A stretch of DNA of 64,000 bases from Spirosoma linguale DSM 74 (GTDB lineage: Bacteria; Bacteroidota; Bacteroidia; Cytophagales; Spirosomataceae): the NCBI GenBank assembly GCA_000024525.1, contig CP001769.1, forward strand, positions 248,001 to 312,000, given 5' to 3'. The notes under the pieces are model-generated. The model worked only from the letters and a program-made list of their open reading frames with translations, did no database searches and was not told where the DNA came from. Positions 16,831 to 26,846 of the stretch are shown piece by piece. The position numbers were made by a program, and so were the translations under genes. Each line of letters starts with the position of its first letter. The stretch's first letter is position 1.

Positions 16831-18786
16831 CTACTTACCAATCCCCATCTTCACGGCATTATAGGCGTTCAGCAGCCCACCCGAACGGCTTAGGGTATTA
16901 AAGGGAACGATTGGCCCAATTCGGCCGGGTTTGCGTACCTGGATGTCGGGCTTATAACTACTCTTCATCAGAATTTCCCTGACCTGAACGGCTGTCAGTT
17001 TAGGGAAGTACGACCGGAGTAGGGCCGCTACGCCCGCCGTCATGGGGGCCGACATGCTGGTGCCCGAGAAACTGGCGTACTCATTGTTGGGCAGCGTCGA
17101 CAGAATTTCGGTGCCCGGCGCAAACAGATCGACCGTCTGAATACCATAGTTTGACGACCGGCTCGGAAGCCCATCCGTTAAACGCCAGGTACTATTGCCA
17201 ACAACCAGAACGTTCTGCGCGATTTTCCCATTTTCGTACCGGGCTGAGGGGTAGGCGGGGAGCGAGTCGTAATTTTCGCCGTTGTTTCCGGCCGCGTGTA
17301 CGATCAGCACATCATGTTCTTCGGCAAACCGAATGGCGGCATCGACCTGTTCCTTAAACGGCGACAGTCGCTTGCCAAAACTCATGTTGATCACCTTAGC
17401 GCCGTTCTCAACCGCGTACCGAATCCCATTGGCTACATCTTTATCCCGTTCGTCGCCATTGGCGGGTACGACCGAAACGGGCATGATTCGGACGTTGTCG
17501 GCTACACCATCAATGCCCTTGCCGTTACCGCGCTGGGCAGCAATGATGCCCGCCACATGACTCCCGTGAACCGCCAGTTGCTGCGATTTCCCGATAATCA
17601 TTCGTGGACTTCCGTAATAGCGTTCGGTGGGATTTGCCGGATTGTCGCCGATAGCCGCACGGGGGTTGTAATCCGGGTTGAAGGCAATGAGGGCTTCGCT
17701 GCCCATAATTTGCCGGAAGCGCGACCAGTTCTTTCGAACCAGATTCAGGTAGTTTCCGAACGAGCCGTATTGGGGCAAATACCCATCGGCCAGAACGGAT
17801 TTTATAGCCAGCGCTACCGAATCCGTGCCAATGTCGACCTGACGGACCGTGGCGGGAGTAAGTTGTGAGTCGGGGAGCTTTTCCCGGAGTTGGCTGGCTA
17901 CCTGCCAAAACCGGGCGGTATCGGCAAAGGCTATTCGTTTGGGCTGGCTGGCCTGATACCGTTTCAGGAACTGGTTCTTCGCCGTTTGGTAGGTCTCGTA
18001 TTGCCGTTTCTCGGTTGGGTTGAGTTTGGCCGGATCCGCTTTGTCGTATTTTGCCTTCAGCAGGATATACGTCTGGGTGATTTCGGGCTGGTCATATTCC
18101 GACGTTGTTCCATCTTTGGCTCCCATAAAATTCCAGCCGTTCACATCATCGGCGTACCCATTTTTATCATCATCGGTCCCGTTGTCCGGAATCTCTTTCG
18201 GGTTTTTCCAGATCACGTCGCGCAGGTCTTCGTGGGTTATATCGACGCCCGAATCAAGAACGCCCACGATCACCGGTACTGACGGCCTGCCTTTCAGGAG
18301 TTCATAGGCCCGGTAAAGGCTAATGCCGGCAATGGAATCCTGAACGGGGTCGAGGTAGGGCCAGTTGCGGGGCGGCTGAGCCAGGTTGAGACGCTCCCGC
18401 CGGAATGCGGCTTTCGACTCAAATGCATGCTGCCGTTCCCGGCAATCATCGCCAATGGGCAGAAGTTTCAGGTTTTCGCCATTGTTTGTGTAAATCAGTC
18501 GGTAAAAACCCGTTCCGCTCGTTCCACAGGGGCTTTCTCCCGAAACTTTCTGCAAGGCCAGTGTGTCGCCCACCTGTTCATAACGCATGGTTTCCAGCGG
18601 AGTTGTTTCATGCTGGGGCGTAATCAAAAGTGTATCACGACGAAAAGTCAACACGACCTGAACATCGGTCGGGGCGAGTACCACACCAGTCCAACGGGTA
18701 TTCCGGATGGGCAACTGCGCCTGGGCAGTAGTAAGAATGCCAGTCAGAAAAAAGCTAAACAACAGGCGGAATAGGGTAGGAGTCAT
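16831..18786 (-). CDS. Subtilisin-like serine protease, S8 family (651 aa)
   Basis: Exported protease. Signal peptide MTPTLFRLLFSFFLTGILTTAQAQ; start 18786 preferred, with in-frame ATG at 18807 possible. A lipocalin-like N-terminal segment comes first (RNTRWTGVVLAPTDVQVVLTF). Counting from the 18807 start, the catalytic triad is D185 (GVLDSGVD), H414 (HGSHVAG) and S584 (GTSMSAP), with AAGNNG before the Ser. Roughly 200 residues separate Asp and His, much more than in subtilisin, including a helical Lys/Gln-rich insert. No T9SS tail is visible at the C-terminus. Probably periplasmic or secreted; substrate unknown. Confidence 0.9.
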   Translation of the reverse strand: MTPTLFRLLFSFFLTGILTTAQAQLPIRNTRWTGVVLAPTDVQVVLTFRRDTLLITPQHETTPLETMRYEQVGDTLALQKVSGESPCGTSGTGFYRLIYTNNGENLKLLPIGDDCRERQHAFESKAAFRRERLNLAQPPRNWPYLDPVQDSIAGISLYRAYELLKGRPSVPVIVGVLDSGVDITHEDLRDVIWKNPKEIPDNGTDDDKNGYADDVNGWNFMGAKDGTTSEYDQPEITQTYILLKAKYDKADPAKLNPTEKRQYETYQTAKNQFLKRYQASQPKRIAFADTARFWQVASQLREKLPDSQLTPATVRQVDIGTDSVALAIKSVLADGYLPQYGSFGNYLNLVRKNWSRFRQIMGSEALIAFNPDYNPRAAIGDNPANPTERYYGSPRMIIGKSQQLAVHGSHVAGIIAAQRGNGKGIDGVADNVRIMPVSVVPANGDERDKDVANGIRYAVENGAKVINMSFGKRLSPFKEQVDAAIRFAEEHDVLIVHAAGNNGENYDSLPAYPSARYENGKIAQNVLVVGNSTWRLTDGLPSRSSNYGIQTVDLFAPGTEILSTLPNNEYASFSGTSMSAPMTAGVAALLRSYFPKLTAVQVREILMKSSYKPDIQVRKPGRIGPIVPFNTLSRSGGLLNAYNAVKMGIGK

Positions 18787-18886
18787 GATTGGTGTTGTGA
18801 CGTTCATTTAAAAGTAAGGCTTTATCCAGTATCGGAATGATATCAGGGGCCTGGTTGATGAAAGATACCCGGATGCCAATTAAACG

Positions 18887-18918
18887 AAAAGGCCCTCCAA
18901 TTCATTGGAAGGCCTTTT
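18887..18918. terminator. Terminator of the second SusCD operon
   Basis: Arms 18887-18901 and 18904-18918 pair with one mismatch around a 2-nt loop, flanked by A-run and T-run. It lies 23 bp after the minus-strand lipoprotein gene stop. Confidence 0.75.
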
Positions 18919-18940
18919 ACATAAGACGGTACTAAACTCC

Positions 18941-19459
18941 TTACGCGACTATGCGTACCCGAACCGGCGTGGGTACAAGTTGCGTACCGTCGTCCAGCGT
19001 TACCAGAAACAGAAACTGAATCTCCGTATAGTTTGGTAGTGCGACGGGCGTTGTTGCCACCGCAGGATACTTTGTTTTAAAAGCGGCCAGTGTCGTGGTG
19101 AACACCGCCGTAGTACCACTACCGGCAATAGGTGCCGTATTGAACGCGGTGGTTGCCGTAGCGGCATTCAGCGTAGCTACATTGATACCGGTAGCACCAC
19201 CAACCACTTTGGTGATTTCTTTAATTGTACGACCACTCGAAGCTGGAATCGACAGCGTGAACTGGATAGGCGCACCTGCTGCCAGCGAGGTGATAATAAA
19301 CGGGTTAAAGCCGTAGGTTGTTGTGCCGGGAAACGTGACGGGCACCGCCGGGCGGTTGTCCCGAACCAGATCGCTGTAGATCAGGTCGTCTTTGCAGGAG
19401 AAACTGCCGCCAGCCAGCAGCACCAGCAACAGGATATTTATGAATGTATTTTTCATCAC
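18941..19459 (-). CDS. Small SusCD-associated lipoprotein (172 aa)
   Basis: Lipoprotein signal with lipobox Cys at residue 22 (GGSFSC), then a Ser/Thr/Ala-rich mature domain ending in a conserved strand-rich tail (IQFLFLVTLDDGTQLVPTPVRVRI). It is a paralogue of the protein at 24830-25342, and both are the last gene of a SusC-SusD operon. No family was recognised. By position it may be a surface-exposed accessory binding protein, like the extra lipoproteins of Sus systems, but it lacks the multi-domain length of SusE/SusF. Confidence 0.75.
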   Translation of the reverse strand: MMKNTFINILLLVLLAGGSFSCKDDLIYSDLVRDNRPAVPVTFPGTTTYGFNPFIITSLAAGAPIQFTLSIPASSGRTIKEITKVVGGATGINVATLNAATATTAFNTAPIAGSGTTAVFTTTLAAFKTKYPAVATTPVALPNYTEIQFLFLVTLDDGTQLVPTPVRVRIVA

Positions 19460-19484
19460 TATACGTGTCTAAAGGCCTGAATGA

Positions 19485-20948
19485 TTAATCGACATCCCAC
19501 CAAACAGGAATGTTCGATTGGGGAGACGGGTTTTGGAAGTTCGGATTCCGCTGAACCTCGTTGCTGATGTATACCGCCCGTACCGGAATGGTACCGTTGA
19601 TACCAGCTGCGTTCTGCGAAAGTTGCAGCGTTGGGTAGCCCGTCCGACGATAGTCGTTCCATAACTCTAAACCATTGCCCGTGAAGGCGATGTATTTCTG
19701 GGTGATGATCTGCGCGATTTTTTGCTCCGTAGTGCCCGTCAGTTTGGCTACGGCTGGGTTGGCGTCCAGGTAAGCTGTAATCTGAGCCGGAGTCAGCCCG
19801 GCCAGTGTCATCGAAGCGGTGATCCCTTCGGTATACAGCGCCTGAGGATCGCCGGGGGTGCCCAGACGAAGAGCGGCTTCGGCCAGAATGAACGCCCGCT
19901 GGAAGTTGGTGACCATCCGAACGGGGCCTTCGCCGGAGTTGCCCGTAACGTATTTGTTGTACCGCGACCAGTTGGCGGTTGGCGCTGGCAGCGTACCCCG
20001 AAAACCGTTGTCGATCGTTACGTAGCTGGGGCCTGGTTTCGTGAAGAAAATAGGCAGACGCGGATCGTTCAGGCTCGTAAGCAGGTTCAAATACCGAGTA
20101 CTCAGCAGCATGTCGTTCTGGAACGAACTCACAAACATATAGGTATAACGAGGGTCCTGACTGCCCACGCTGGAACCAAAGTTGAAGTTCATGTCGTTGG
20201 CATTGCTCGTAATGTAATTCGCTCCCGTCAGTACTTCGTTGATAACACTGGCTGCCAGAGCGGGTTCTTTACGGCTGATGGTCATCGCAAATTTCAGCAG
20301 CAGGGTGTTGCCCGCCTGCTTCCATTTGGTCAGATTGCCGCCATAGATAATATCATCACCAGCGGGCTTAAGGGTCGATGTAGCATCGAGGTCCTTGATA
20401 CCTTCCCGCACCAGGTCGAACAGGCTTTGAATACCCAGCGTTGCATTGCCTTTGTAGATATCCTCCTGCTTGTCAACACGGGGCGTAGTGAACGCTTCGC
20501 CCTGTAACGCCTGCGAATACGGAACATCGCCCCATACATCGGTAGCAATGCTGAAGGTATAGGCCTTCATGATCTTGGCAATCCCCGAATAAACTTTCGA
20601 GTTGGTAGCATCGCCCAGTTCGATCAGCTTCTGGTAGTTGATCAGTGGCCCGTTATAAAGCTCACCATTCCACTGGTTACCGAAGTCGGCACTGTTGGTC
20701 TGGTAAATATCGTACGTAGCCGGGCTGTTGGCCGCACCCGCCAGCTGCTGGACCAGCACCGACGAGAAACGATTCAGCTCATTGGCATTGACAAACGCAC
20801 TACCGCCCTCGGCCCCGGCCAGCAATACGGCGGGCGTAACCGACGTGGGGTTGTTCGGGCTTACGTTGACATCTAGGTAACTGCTGCAAGCTCCCATTCC
20901 CAGAAAGAACGGGACGAGCAAATAGCTTTTTGGAAGTATGAATTTCAT
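19485..20948 (-). CDS. SusD/RagB-family nutrient-binding lipoprotein (487 aa)
   Basis: Outer-membrane lipoprotein that caps a SusC transporter. Lipobox Cys at residue 21 (GMGAC), the typical DVNVSPNNPTSVTP opening, TPR-like helices (ATDVWGDVPYSQAL) and the C-terminal GLELWNDYRRTGYP ... PVRAVYISNEVQRNP ... VWWDVD signature of the SusD_2 subgroup. It lies 24 bp after its SusC. Substrate unknown: no glycoside hydrolase is nearby, so peptides or other polymers are as likely as glycans. Confidence 0.93.
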   Translation of the reverse strand: MKFILPKSYLLVPFFLGMGACSSYLDVNVSPNNPTSVTPAVLLAGAEGGSAFVNANELNRFSSVLVQQLAGAANSPATYDIYQTNSADFGNQWNGELYNGPLINYQKLIELGDATNSKVYSGIAKIMKAYTFSIATDVWGDVPYSQALQGEAFTTPRVDKQEDIYKGNATLGIQSLFDLVREGIKDLDATSTLKPAGDDIIYGGNLTKWKQAGNTLLLKFAMTISRKEPALAASVINEVLTGANYITSNANDMNFNFGSSVGSQDPRYTYMFVSSFQNDMLLSTRYLNLLTSLNDPRLPIFFTKPGPSYVTIDNGFRGTLPAPTANWSRYNKYVTGNSGEGPVRMVTNFQRAFILAEAALRLGTPGDPQALYTEGITASMTLAGLTPAQITAYLDANPAVAKLTGTTEQKIAQIITQKYIAFTGNGLELWNDYRRTGYPTLQLSQNAAGINGTIPVRAVYISNEVQRNPNFQNPSPQSNIPVWWDVD

Positions 20949-20972
20949 GAGTAATTCGAATGAATAGAGTGA

Positions 20973-23900
20973 TTAGAACGTGAGCCGAATGTTACCGCCG
21001 AAGTTCCGTGTATTTGGCGGCCCGTTCAGGTCAAGGCCCTGAATATTACCCGCTCCCTGCGTGTTGACCTCCGGGTCGGCCGGGAAGTTGGGCGCGTAGA
21101 AAAACAGGTTACGACCGCTCACGCCCACCGAAATAGCACCAAATGGCGTTTTGCCAAGTAAGGTTTTCGGTAAGGAGTAGTTCAGCGCCACCTCGCGCAG
21201 ACGATAGACCGTTGCGTCGTAAACGGCGGCTTCCGAAGCCAGACCGCCCAGGGCGCCCCAGTAGGTTTGGGCCGGTAGCTGGATGTTGTTCGGGCGGAAG
21301 GTGCCGTCTGCATTCTGGATCACGCCGGGTAAAATACGCGGCTGATCGCGGTCAATACCCGTTACGTACATCGAGCCATTCTGGCGGGCATCAACGGCGT
21401 TGAACGAGAAAATCTGACCACCCTGACGGGTATCAACCAGTACAGACAGGGCTATACCTTTGTACGAGAAGGTGTTGGTTAAGCCCGCGATGTAGTTAGG
21501 CTGCGGGTTCGAAATAACCGAGTTGGCCAAGCCCGGCGCAAACTGCCCGTTGGTTCCATTGATAATATACTGACCGGCAAACTGACCGGTTGCGTCATAG
21601 TACAAACCATTGGGGTCGGTATTCTGAGCCCGTGAGTTGGCCGTACTAACAATAACACCATACGGATAGCCTTCGTAGATAGACGGAGCAATACCGATAA
21701 ATGAGTTACCCGCTATGTTAGACGACTTAACACCGGGAGCAATGGAAACCACCTTGTTGCGGATCAGCGTGTAGTTCAGCGTAGCATCCCATTTGAAACC
21801 ACCAACTCGCACGGGCGTTGCACTCAGGATCAATTCAACCCCCCGGTTCTGTAATTCACCAACGTTGGTTGTCCGGGTGTCGAAACCCGATGAGTTCGAA
21901 ACGGCTACGTTGAAAATCTGCTGCGTACTCTTTGAGTCGAAGTACGTAGCATCGACGCTCAGGCGGTTCTTGAAGAAGCCAAGGTTGATACCGAACTCAT
22001 ACGACGTTACAAACTCAGGCTTGAGGCTGTTGTTACCAATTCGGGTATCAATGCTAAAGCCGGGTGTGTTGTTTGGTGCCAGTGGGTAAACGATGTTAGC
22101 AACGTTGTTACCATAGCTAGACTTATTGTAAACGGTGCTCAACTGGTAAGGGTCGGCATCACGACCAACTTTAGCAATGCTGGCCCGCACTTTCGCATAA
22201 GAAAGCACGTCGGAGTTGATCTTGAAGGCGTCTGTTGGCACGAAGCTAACCGAGGCACCCGGATAGAAATAGGTGTTGTTCGCTTTCGGCAGAGTAGACG
22301 ACTGGTCGGCACGTCCGGATAATTCCAGGAAGATGTAGTTATTGTAGTTCAGCGACAACTGGCCATAGTAACCCACCAGACGACGCAGGGTCGAGCTTTC
22401 GAACGTACCCGTGAACACCGTACCGCTGTTGATGTTATAAAAACCGGGCAGGGTCAGGGAGGTTGCATCGGCCGCCGACTCCTGGGTTTTCCGCTGGTTG
22501 ATGTTGTTACCCAGCAGCAGGTTCGCGTTCAGCCCTTCCATAAACAGGTTGTCCTTGCGGGCCGTGATCAACAGATCGCCGTTCAACTCATTCCGGAAGA
22601 AGTTATCCTGCTGAACCTGGCCTGCCGGAGCACGACCCGAGCTAATGGGCAGAATCAACTTACGACGGTCGGTGTAAGTATCACCCGTTACCCGGTAAGC
22701 GACGTTTAACCAGCTGGCTACGTCGTAGCTCAGTTGGAAATTGCCGAAGAAACGGTCAACCTGGCTGTCGAGACGTTCGTTGTTAACGCTCCATTGTGGG
22801 TTGTTTGTCGACGGGGTGAAGTAGATACTTTTTCCGTCAGCACCCTGGTAGGGCTCGTTTGCCAGGTCATAACTCCGCGGAATACGGGTAATCTGCCCAA
22901 ACGCACTGGCGCCGTTACCACCCGGCACTGCGCGCGATACCGTTTGTACGTACGTACCCGTACCACTCACTTTCAGGCCGTTTTTCAGTTTCGACTCACC
23001 GCCTAACTGTACGTTTGTCCGGTTGAATTTCGTGTTCTGAACGATACCATTCTGTAGGGTATTACCAATAGCAATAATGTAGTTGCGTGTGGCATCGCCC
23101 GAGGCAATGTTAACCGAGTTCTGCAGAATACTGCCCTGACGGTAGAAGTCCCGTACGTTGTTCGGATACGCCTGATAGGGCACAACCTGGTTCTGGGTAT
23201 TAGTAACCGATGTTGGTCCACCTACAAACGGAGGTCCCCATGAGTTATTGGACGTTGGGGTAAACAGGTTGTTTGCTCCTTGCCCGTAGTCGTTCTGGAA
23301 CCTTGGAATGCCGTATACATTCTGTACGTTGTACGACGAATTGACCGTTACTTCGGTTTTGTTGTTCTGGTTGCGGCCCGATTTCGTCGTAATAACGATA
23401 GCACCAGCCGAAGCCCGCGAACCGTACAGAACGGCAGCTGCGGGTCCTTTCAGTACGTTCACCGATTCAATACTCTCCGGGTTGATGTCGGCCAGACGGT
23501 TAGAAGGCTGCGTACCAAACAGCGTGTTCTGTGTCAGGTTAACGTCGTTGCTAAAGATGATCCCATCGACCACGATCAAGGGCTGGTTACTGCCATTGAA
23601 TGATGTAATACCCCGAATGTTGATGTTTGTTGATGCGCCTGGTGTGCCACTGGAACCCGTGATATTGACGCCCGCTACTTTACCCTGTAAGGCATTAAGC
23701 AGGTTTGGTTCTGAGCGTTGTGCTAGAATATTACCGCCAATTTCCTGCGTAGCGTAGCCCAGTGAACGCTTGTCGCGCTCGATACCCTGAGCCGTCACAA
23801 CGATTTCATCGAGGCTTTGCGAACCCGCTACCAGCGTAACGTTGATCGTTGTTTTGTTGCCAACGGCAACCTCCTGTCCGGTATAACCAATAAAACTAAA

Positions 23901-24116
23901 TACGAGTCGCGCATTGGCCGGTACGCTGATTCGATAGTTTCCGTCGGCGTCTGTAATAGCACCACGGGTTGTTCCTTTTACCTGCACGCTCACACCGGGT
24001 AGGGTGGAGCCGTCGTCTGATGAAGTGACGCGGCCACTAACTGCTATATCCTGCGCCAGTACGGGCAAACAGAATAACAGAGAAAGTAACCAGCTTCCCA
24101 ATAAAATTTTCTGCAT
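20973..24116 (-). CDS. SusC/RagA TonB-linked outer-membrane transporter (1047 aa)
   Basis: TonB-dependent receptor. Signal peptide to ~21 (VLAQ), carboxypeptidase-regulatory-like domain ~25-95 (SGRVTSSDDGSTLPGVSVQVKG), TonB-box-like LDEIVVTA, plug ~115-240 (NIRGITSF, VVDGIIFSND, VLKGPAAAVLYGSRA), then the barrel ending in RLTF. It has no N-terminal STN domain, so it is not expected to signal through an anti-sigma factor. First gene of a SusC-SusD-lipoprotein operon, with a -7 element at complement 24164-24171. Close paralogue of the protein at 26847-30041. Confidence 0.95.
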   Translation of the reverse strand: MQKILLGSWLLSLLFCLPVLAQDIAVSGRVTSSDDGSTLPGVSVQVKGTTRGAITDADGNYRISVPANARLVFSFIGYTGQEVAVGNKTTINVTLVAGSQSLDEIVVTAQGIERDKRSLGYATQEIGGNILAQRSEPNLLNALQGKVAGVNITGSSGTPGASTNINIRGITSFNGSNQPLIVVDGIIFSNDVNLTQNTLFGTQPSNRLADINPESIESVNVLKGPAAAVLYGSRASAGAIVITTKSGRNQNNKTEVTVNSSYNVQNVYGIPRFQNDYGQGANNLFTPTSNNSWGPPFVGGPTSVTNTQNQVVPYQAYPNNVRDFYRQGSILQNSVNIASGDATRNYIIAIGNTLQNGIVQNTKFNRTNVQLGGESKLKNGLKVSGTGTYVQTVSRAVPGGNGASAFGQITRIPRSYDLANEPYQGADGKSIYFTPSTNNPQWSVNNERLDSQVDRFFGNFQLSYDVASWLNVAYRVTGDTYTDRRKLILPISSGRAPAGQVQQDNFFRNELNGDLLITARKDNLFMEGLNANLLLGNNINQRKTQESAADATSLTLPGFYNINSGTVFTGTFESSTLRRLVGYYGQLSLNYNNYIFLELSGRADQSSTLPKANNTYFYPGASVSFVPTDAFKINSDVLSYAKVRASIAKVGRDADPYQLSTVYNKSSYGNNVANIVYPLAPNNTPGFSIDTRIGNNSLKPEFVTSYEFGINLGFFKNRLSVDATYFDSKSTQQIFNVAVSNSSGFDTRTTNVGELQNRGVELILSATPVRVGGFKWDATLNYTLIRNKVVSIAPGVKSSNIAGNSFIGIAPSIYEGYPYGVIVSTANSRAQNTDPNGLYYDATGQFAGQYIINGTNGQFAPGLANSVISNPQPNYIAGLTNTFSYKGIALSVLVDTRQGGQIFSFNAVDARQNGSMYVTGIDRDQPRILPGVIQNADGTFRPNNIQLPAQTYWGALGGLASEAAVYDATVYRLREVALNYSLPKTLLGKTPFGAISVGVSGRNLFFYAPNFPADPEVNTQGAGNIQGLDLNGPPNTRNFGGNIRLTF

Positions 24117-24163
24117 AAGAAAGAATAAGTTAAAACATACGGATAATCCTAAAAATAGGGATA

Positions 24164-24171
24164 CAAAGTTA
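24164..24171 (-). promoter_or_regulatory. -7 promoter element of the second SusCD operon
   Basis: TAACTTTG on the minus strand, about 50 bp before the SusC start, matches TAnnTTTG exactly. The matching -33 TTTG is not clear. Confidence 0.45.
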
Positions 24172-24777
24172 ACCTATAGAATTTAAACTTTTAATAATCT
24201 AGCAAAAGGTTTTTTGTAATATTCTAATGGGATGAATAGCCTATTAATCAGTAGAGTAAAAAAACGTGCCCTTGCTTAGGCAGCAGCTCAATTCTTACAT
24301 TAAAGTAGCGGAATGGACTACGTTCGTTTAGGTTGGACGGAAAGGAGAAACGTCAATTTTAGCCTGTCCAAAAAATATACCCAGTACGAAATTCCTGAAT
24401 AAGCGGTATTTGATCTAGTATATAAATGTCTGATATAAAATGGCTTATGTTCTATCTGTATGACTATTTTCAGTGATTATCTATAATAGAACAAGAACTA
24501 TTGATTGGTAGTTTATACTTAAATAGCCTCGGTAATTTGTTGAACTGTATGTGAATTTATTTTATTACACAGAGAAGAAAGCCCTAATATTATTTTATAA
24601 AACCGGCTATAAATGGTGTATTATGTTGAATTTTGTGTTAGTAACATATTGAGTTTGTAGGTAGTTTGAAATTGTATAATTTCAGGAAGTACTTAGTGTG
24701 CTGTATGGTCTATAGGTAATTAGGAAAGACGTTTATACCACTATGGGTACGTGTAGCAGGAGTCAATCCAATTACAA
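24172..24777. other. AT-rich intergenic region between the two SusCD operons
   Basis: About 600 bp with markedly lower GC than the flanking genes and no plausible gene on either strand. It holds the upstream region of the second SusC; nothing else was recognised apart from the terminator that begins at 24779. Confidence 0.6.
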
Positions 24778-24778
24778 T

Positions 24779-24812
24779 AAAAAAGCACCAGCTGTAATGG
24801 CCGGTGCTTTTA
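24779..24812. terminator. Terminator of the first SusCD operon
   Basis: AAAAGCACC (24781-24789) pairs with GGTGCTTTT (24803-24811). It lies 18 bp after the stop of the minus-strand lipoprotein gene and has A/T runs on both sides. Confidence 0.7.
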
Positions 24813-24829
24813 AAGAGGTAAGCTTACTA

Positions 24830-25342
24830 TTAGGCTCGAACCCGAACTCGATACTCCACTGGTACTACCGTTGTGTTATCATCCAGCGTAACGAGGAAGA
24901 AAAACTGCATATCGCTGTAGGTTACAATACCATTCGTAGTCGTACTGGGCATAGCGGCCAGCTTCCGGAAGGCCAGGTAATTGGCAATGGTCGTTGTGAA
25001 CGTAGCCGTTTTACCGCTTGCCGAAATTTTCGACGCCAGGGTATTGGCAGCCGTTTTAAACGTATTCTGGTTTAAGCTGGCATTGATCGTCGAGGCACCT
25101 ACCTGGGTTATTTCTTTGAATGACCGCGGACTGGCGTCGGGAAGCGTCATGGTAATGGTTATAGCACCACCACCGGAAATAGACGTTTCGCCAATTGGGA
25201 TACGCTCGAAGTACTTGAAATTGGTAAACGTGACCGCATTGTCGGTTGCCTGGGCATCCCGGATCGAAACGATATCATCTTTCGTACAGGCTGCTGCAAC
25301 GAACAGCAGCAGAAAGCTGGCTATATAACTTAGTTTTTTCAT
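24830..25342 (-). CDS. Small SusCD-associated lipoprotein (170 aa)
   Basis: Lipobox Cys at residue 19 (FVAAAC), then TKDDIVSIRDAQATD and a ~150-residue domain ending MQFFFLVTLDDNTTVVPVEYRVRVRA. This tail aligns with the paralogue at 18941-19459, whereas the middle is diverged. It is the third gene after SusC and SusD, with a 21-bp gap from SusD. No known family recognised. Confidence 0.75.
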   Translation of the reverse strand: MKKLSYIASFLLLFVAAACTKDDIVSIRDAQATDNAVTFTNFKYFERIPIGETSISGGGAITITMTLPDASPRSFKEITQVGASTINASLNQNTFKTAANTLASKISASGKTATFTTTIANYLAFRKLAAMPSTTTNGIVTYSDMQFFFLVTLDDNTTVVPVEYRVRVRA

Positions 25343-25363
25343 GATTTTCTGTCGTAAAATGAG

Positions 25364-26833
25364 TTAATCAACATCCCACCATAACCGCTCATCCATTCGT
25401 GGGCCGGGATTTGGCACATTTGGATTACGTTGTTGCTCGTTCGAGGTATAGGGCAGACGTACCGGTATAACGCCCGGATTGTCGCCCTGTGCGTTCAGCG
25501 GCAAGGCCAGACGCGGGTAGCCCGTCCGACGGAAATCATTCCAAGACTCGATGCCCATACCAATGTTGGCAATCCACTTCTGAGTTAGAATCTGCCGCAG
25601 TCGATTCTGGGTGTCGCCGGATAGCGTTACGATTTGCGGATTCTTGGTGAAATAGTCGTTAACATCCGTTAGTGCCACCCCTGCTTTCAGCATAGAGGCC
25701 CGGATACCTTCCTGATACAACGCCTGAGCATCACCGGCCACGCCCAGCGAAACGACGGCTTCGGCGAGTAAAAAGGCCCGGTTAAAGTTGGTGATGATCC
25801 GGGTTGGTGCTTCGCCACCGGTACCAATCAGGTAAACGCCATAGCGCGACCGGTTAGCTACAACACTTGGCGCGGCCGTTGTTGCACCATTGTTGAACCC
25901 TACGTACCGGCTGGTATTGGCGGCCAGCGTAAAGAACCGGCTGATGCGCGGGTCATTGTAAGCCGTTAGCGTATCAAGAAACCGCTGACTAGCCATCAGG
26001 TCGCCCGTCCGGTTAACATAGTTAAAGGAATAGAGGGCGTTCTGCTTGCCGTTATCCGTACCAAATCCAACCTGGAAATCAAGGGAGTTGTCGTTGATCA
26101 AACCTGCTGGTGAGGCCAGAATATCCGTAATAATCTGCTTGGCCTGAGCGGGCGCTTTACGGCTCATCTGGATGGCCAGACGAAGCATAAGGGTGTTTCC
26201 AAGCCGTTTCCATCGGGATAAGTTACCCTGATAAGCTACGTCGTCAGCACCGGGCAAAACCCCCGTGTTGGGTTTGTCCAGATCGGCCATACCTTCTTTA
26301 ACCAGATCAAACAGGCTCTGTATTTTTTTCTCCGAGTTACCGAGGTAAATATCCTGCTGGGCATCTATCCGGGGCGTCAGGACGTTCAGACCCTGCAGGG
26401 CCTCCGAGTAGGGCACATCGCCCCACACGTCGGTCGCAATACTGAAGCCGTAGGCTTTCAGAATCTTGGCAATACCGGCATAAGCGGGTGTTGTTTGCTG
26501 GGTTTGTTCAATAAGTCGCTGGGCGTTAGTAAGCATACCCGCATAAATCTCGCCGTTCCACTGGTTATCAGAAGCACCGCGCAGGTTGAACACATCGTAG
26601 GCGGCTACCTGATTGGCTACCCCGGCCATGTGTTGCGTGAGTACCTCGTTGATGCGGTTCAGGTCGTTAGTAGAGGTGAAGGCCGCATCGTATTCAACCG
26701 TCGTGAGCAGTACAGAAGCCGGTACTACCGTTGGGTTGTTCGGGGTTGTGTTGATATCGAAGAAGCTTTCGCGACAGCTTGCCATTACCGATAGCAGCGA
26801 TATAGCGATAAGCGCTTTATAAGTTGTTTTCAT
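25364..26833 (-). CDS. SusD/RagB-family nutrient-binding lipoprotein (489 aa)
   Basis: Lipobox Cys at residue 20 (VMASC), DINTTPNNPTVVPASVL, ATDVWGDVPYSEALQG, a TPR-like core and the C-terminal GIESWNDFRRTGYPRL ... RLPYTSNEQQRNP ... LWWDVD signature. It follows its SusC by 13 bp. Paralogue of the 19485-20948 protein, with sequence differences mainly in the ligand-facing middle, suggesting related but distinct substrates. Confidence 0.93.
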   Translation of the reverse strand: MKTTYKALIAISLLSVMASCRESFFDINTTPNNPTVVPASVLLTTVEYDAAFTSTNDLNRINEVLTQHMAGVANQVAAYDVFNLRGASDNQWNGEIYAGMLTNAQRLIEQTQQTTPAYAGIAKILKAYGFSIATDVWGDVPYSEALQGLNVLTPRIDAQQDIYLGNSEKKIQSLFDLVKEGMADLDKPNTGVLPGADDVAYQGNLSRWKRLGNTLMLRLAIQMSRKAPAQAKQIITDILASPAGLINDNSLDFQVGFGTDNGKQNALYSFNYVNRTGDLMASQRFLDTLTAYNDPRISRFFTLAANTSRYVGFNNGATTAAPSVVANRSRYGVYLIGTGGEAPTRIITNFNRAFLLAEAVVSLGVAGDAQALYQEGIRASMLKAGVALTDVNDYFTKNPQIVTLSGDTQNRLRQILTQKWIANIGMGIESWNDFRRTGYPRLALPLNAQGDNPGVIPVRLPYTSNEQQRNPNVPNPGPRMDERLWWDVD

Positions 26834-26846
26834 GAAGTGACAGTGA

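Noticed and set aside
17296..17868. 190-codon frame antisense to the subtilase
   Set aside because: Lies opposite the catalytic region of a clear S8 protease and has no recognisable features.
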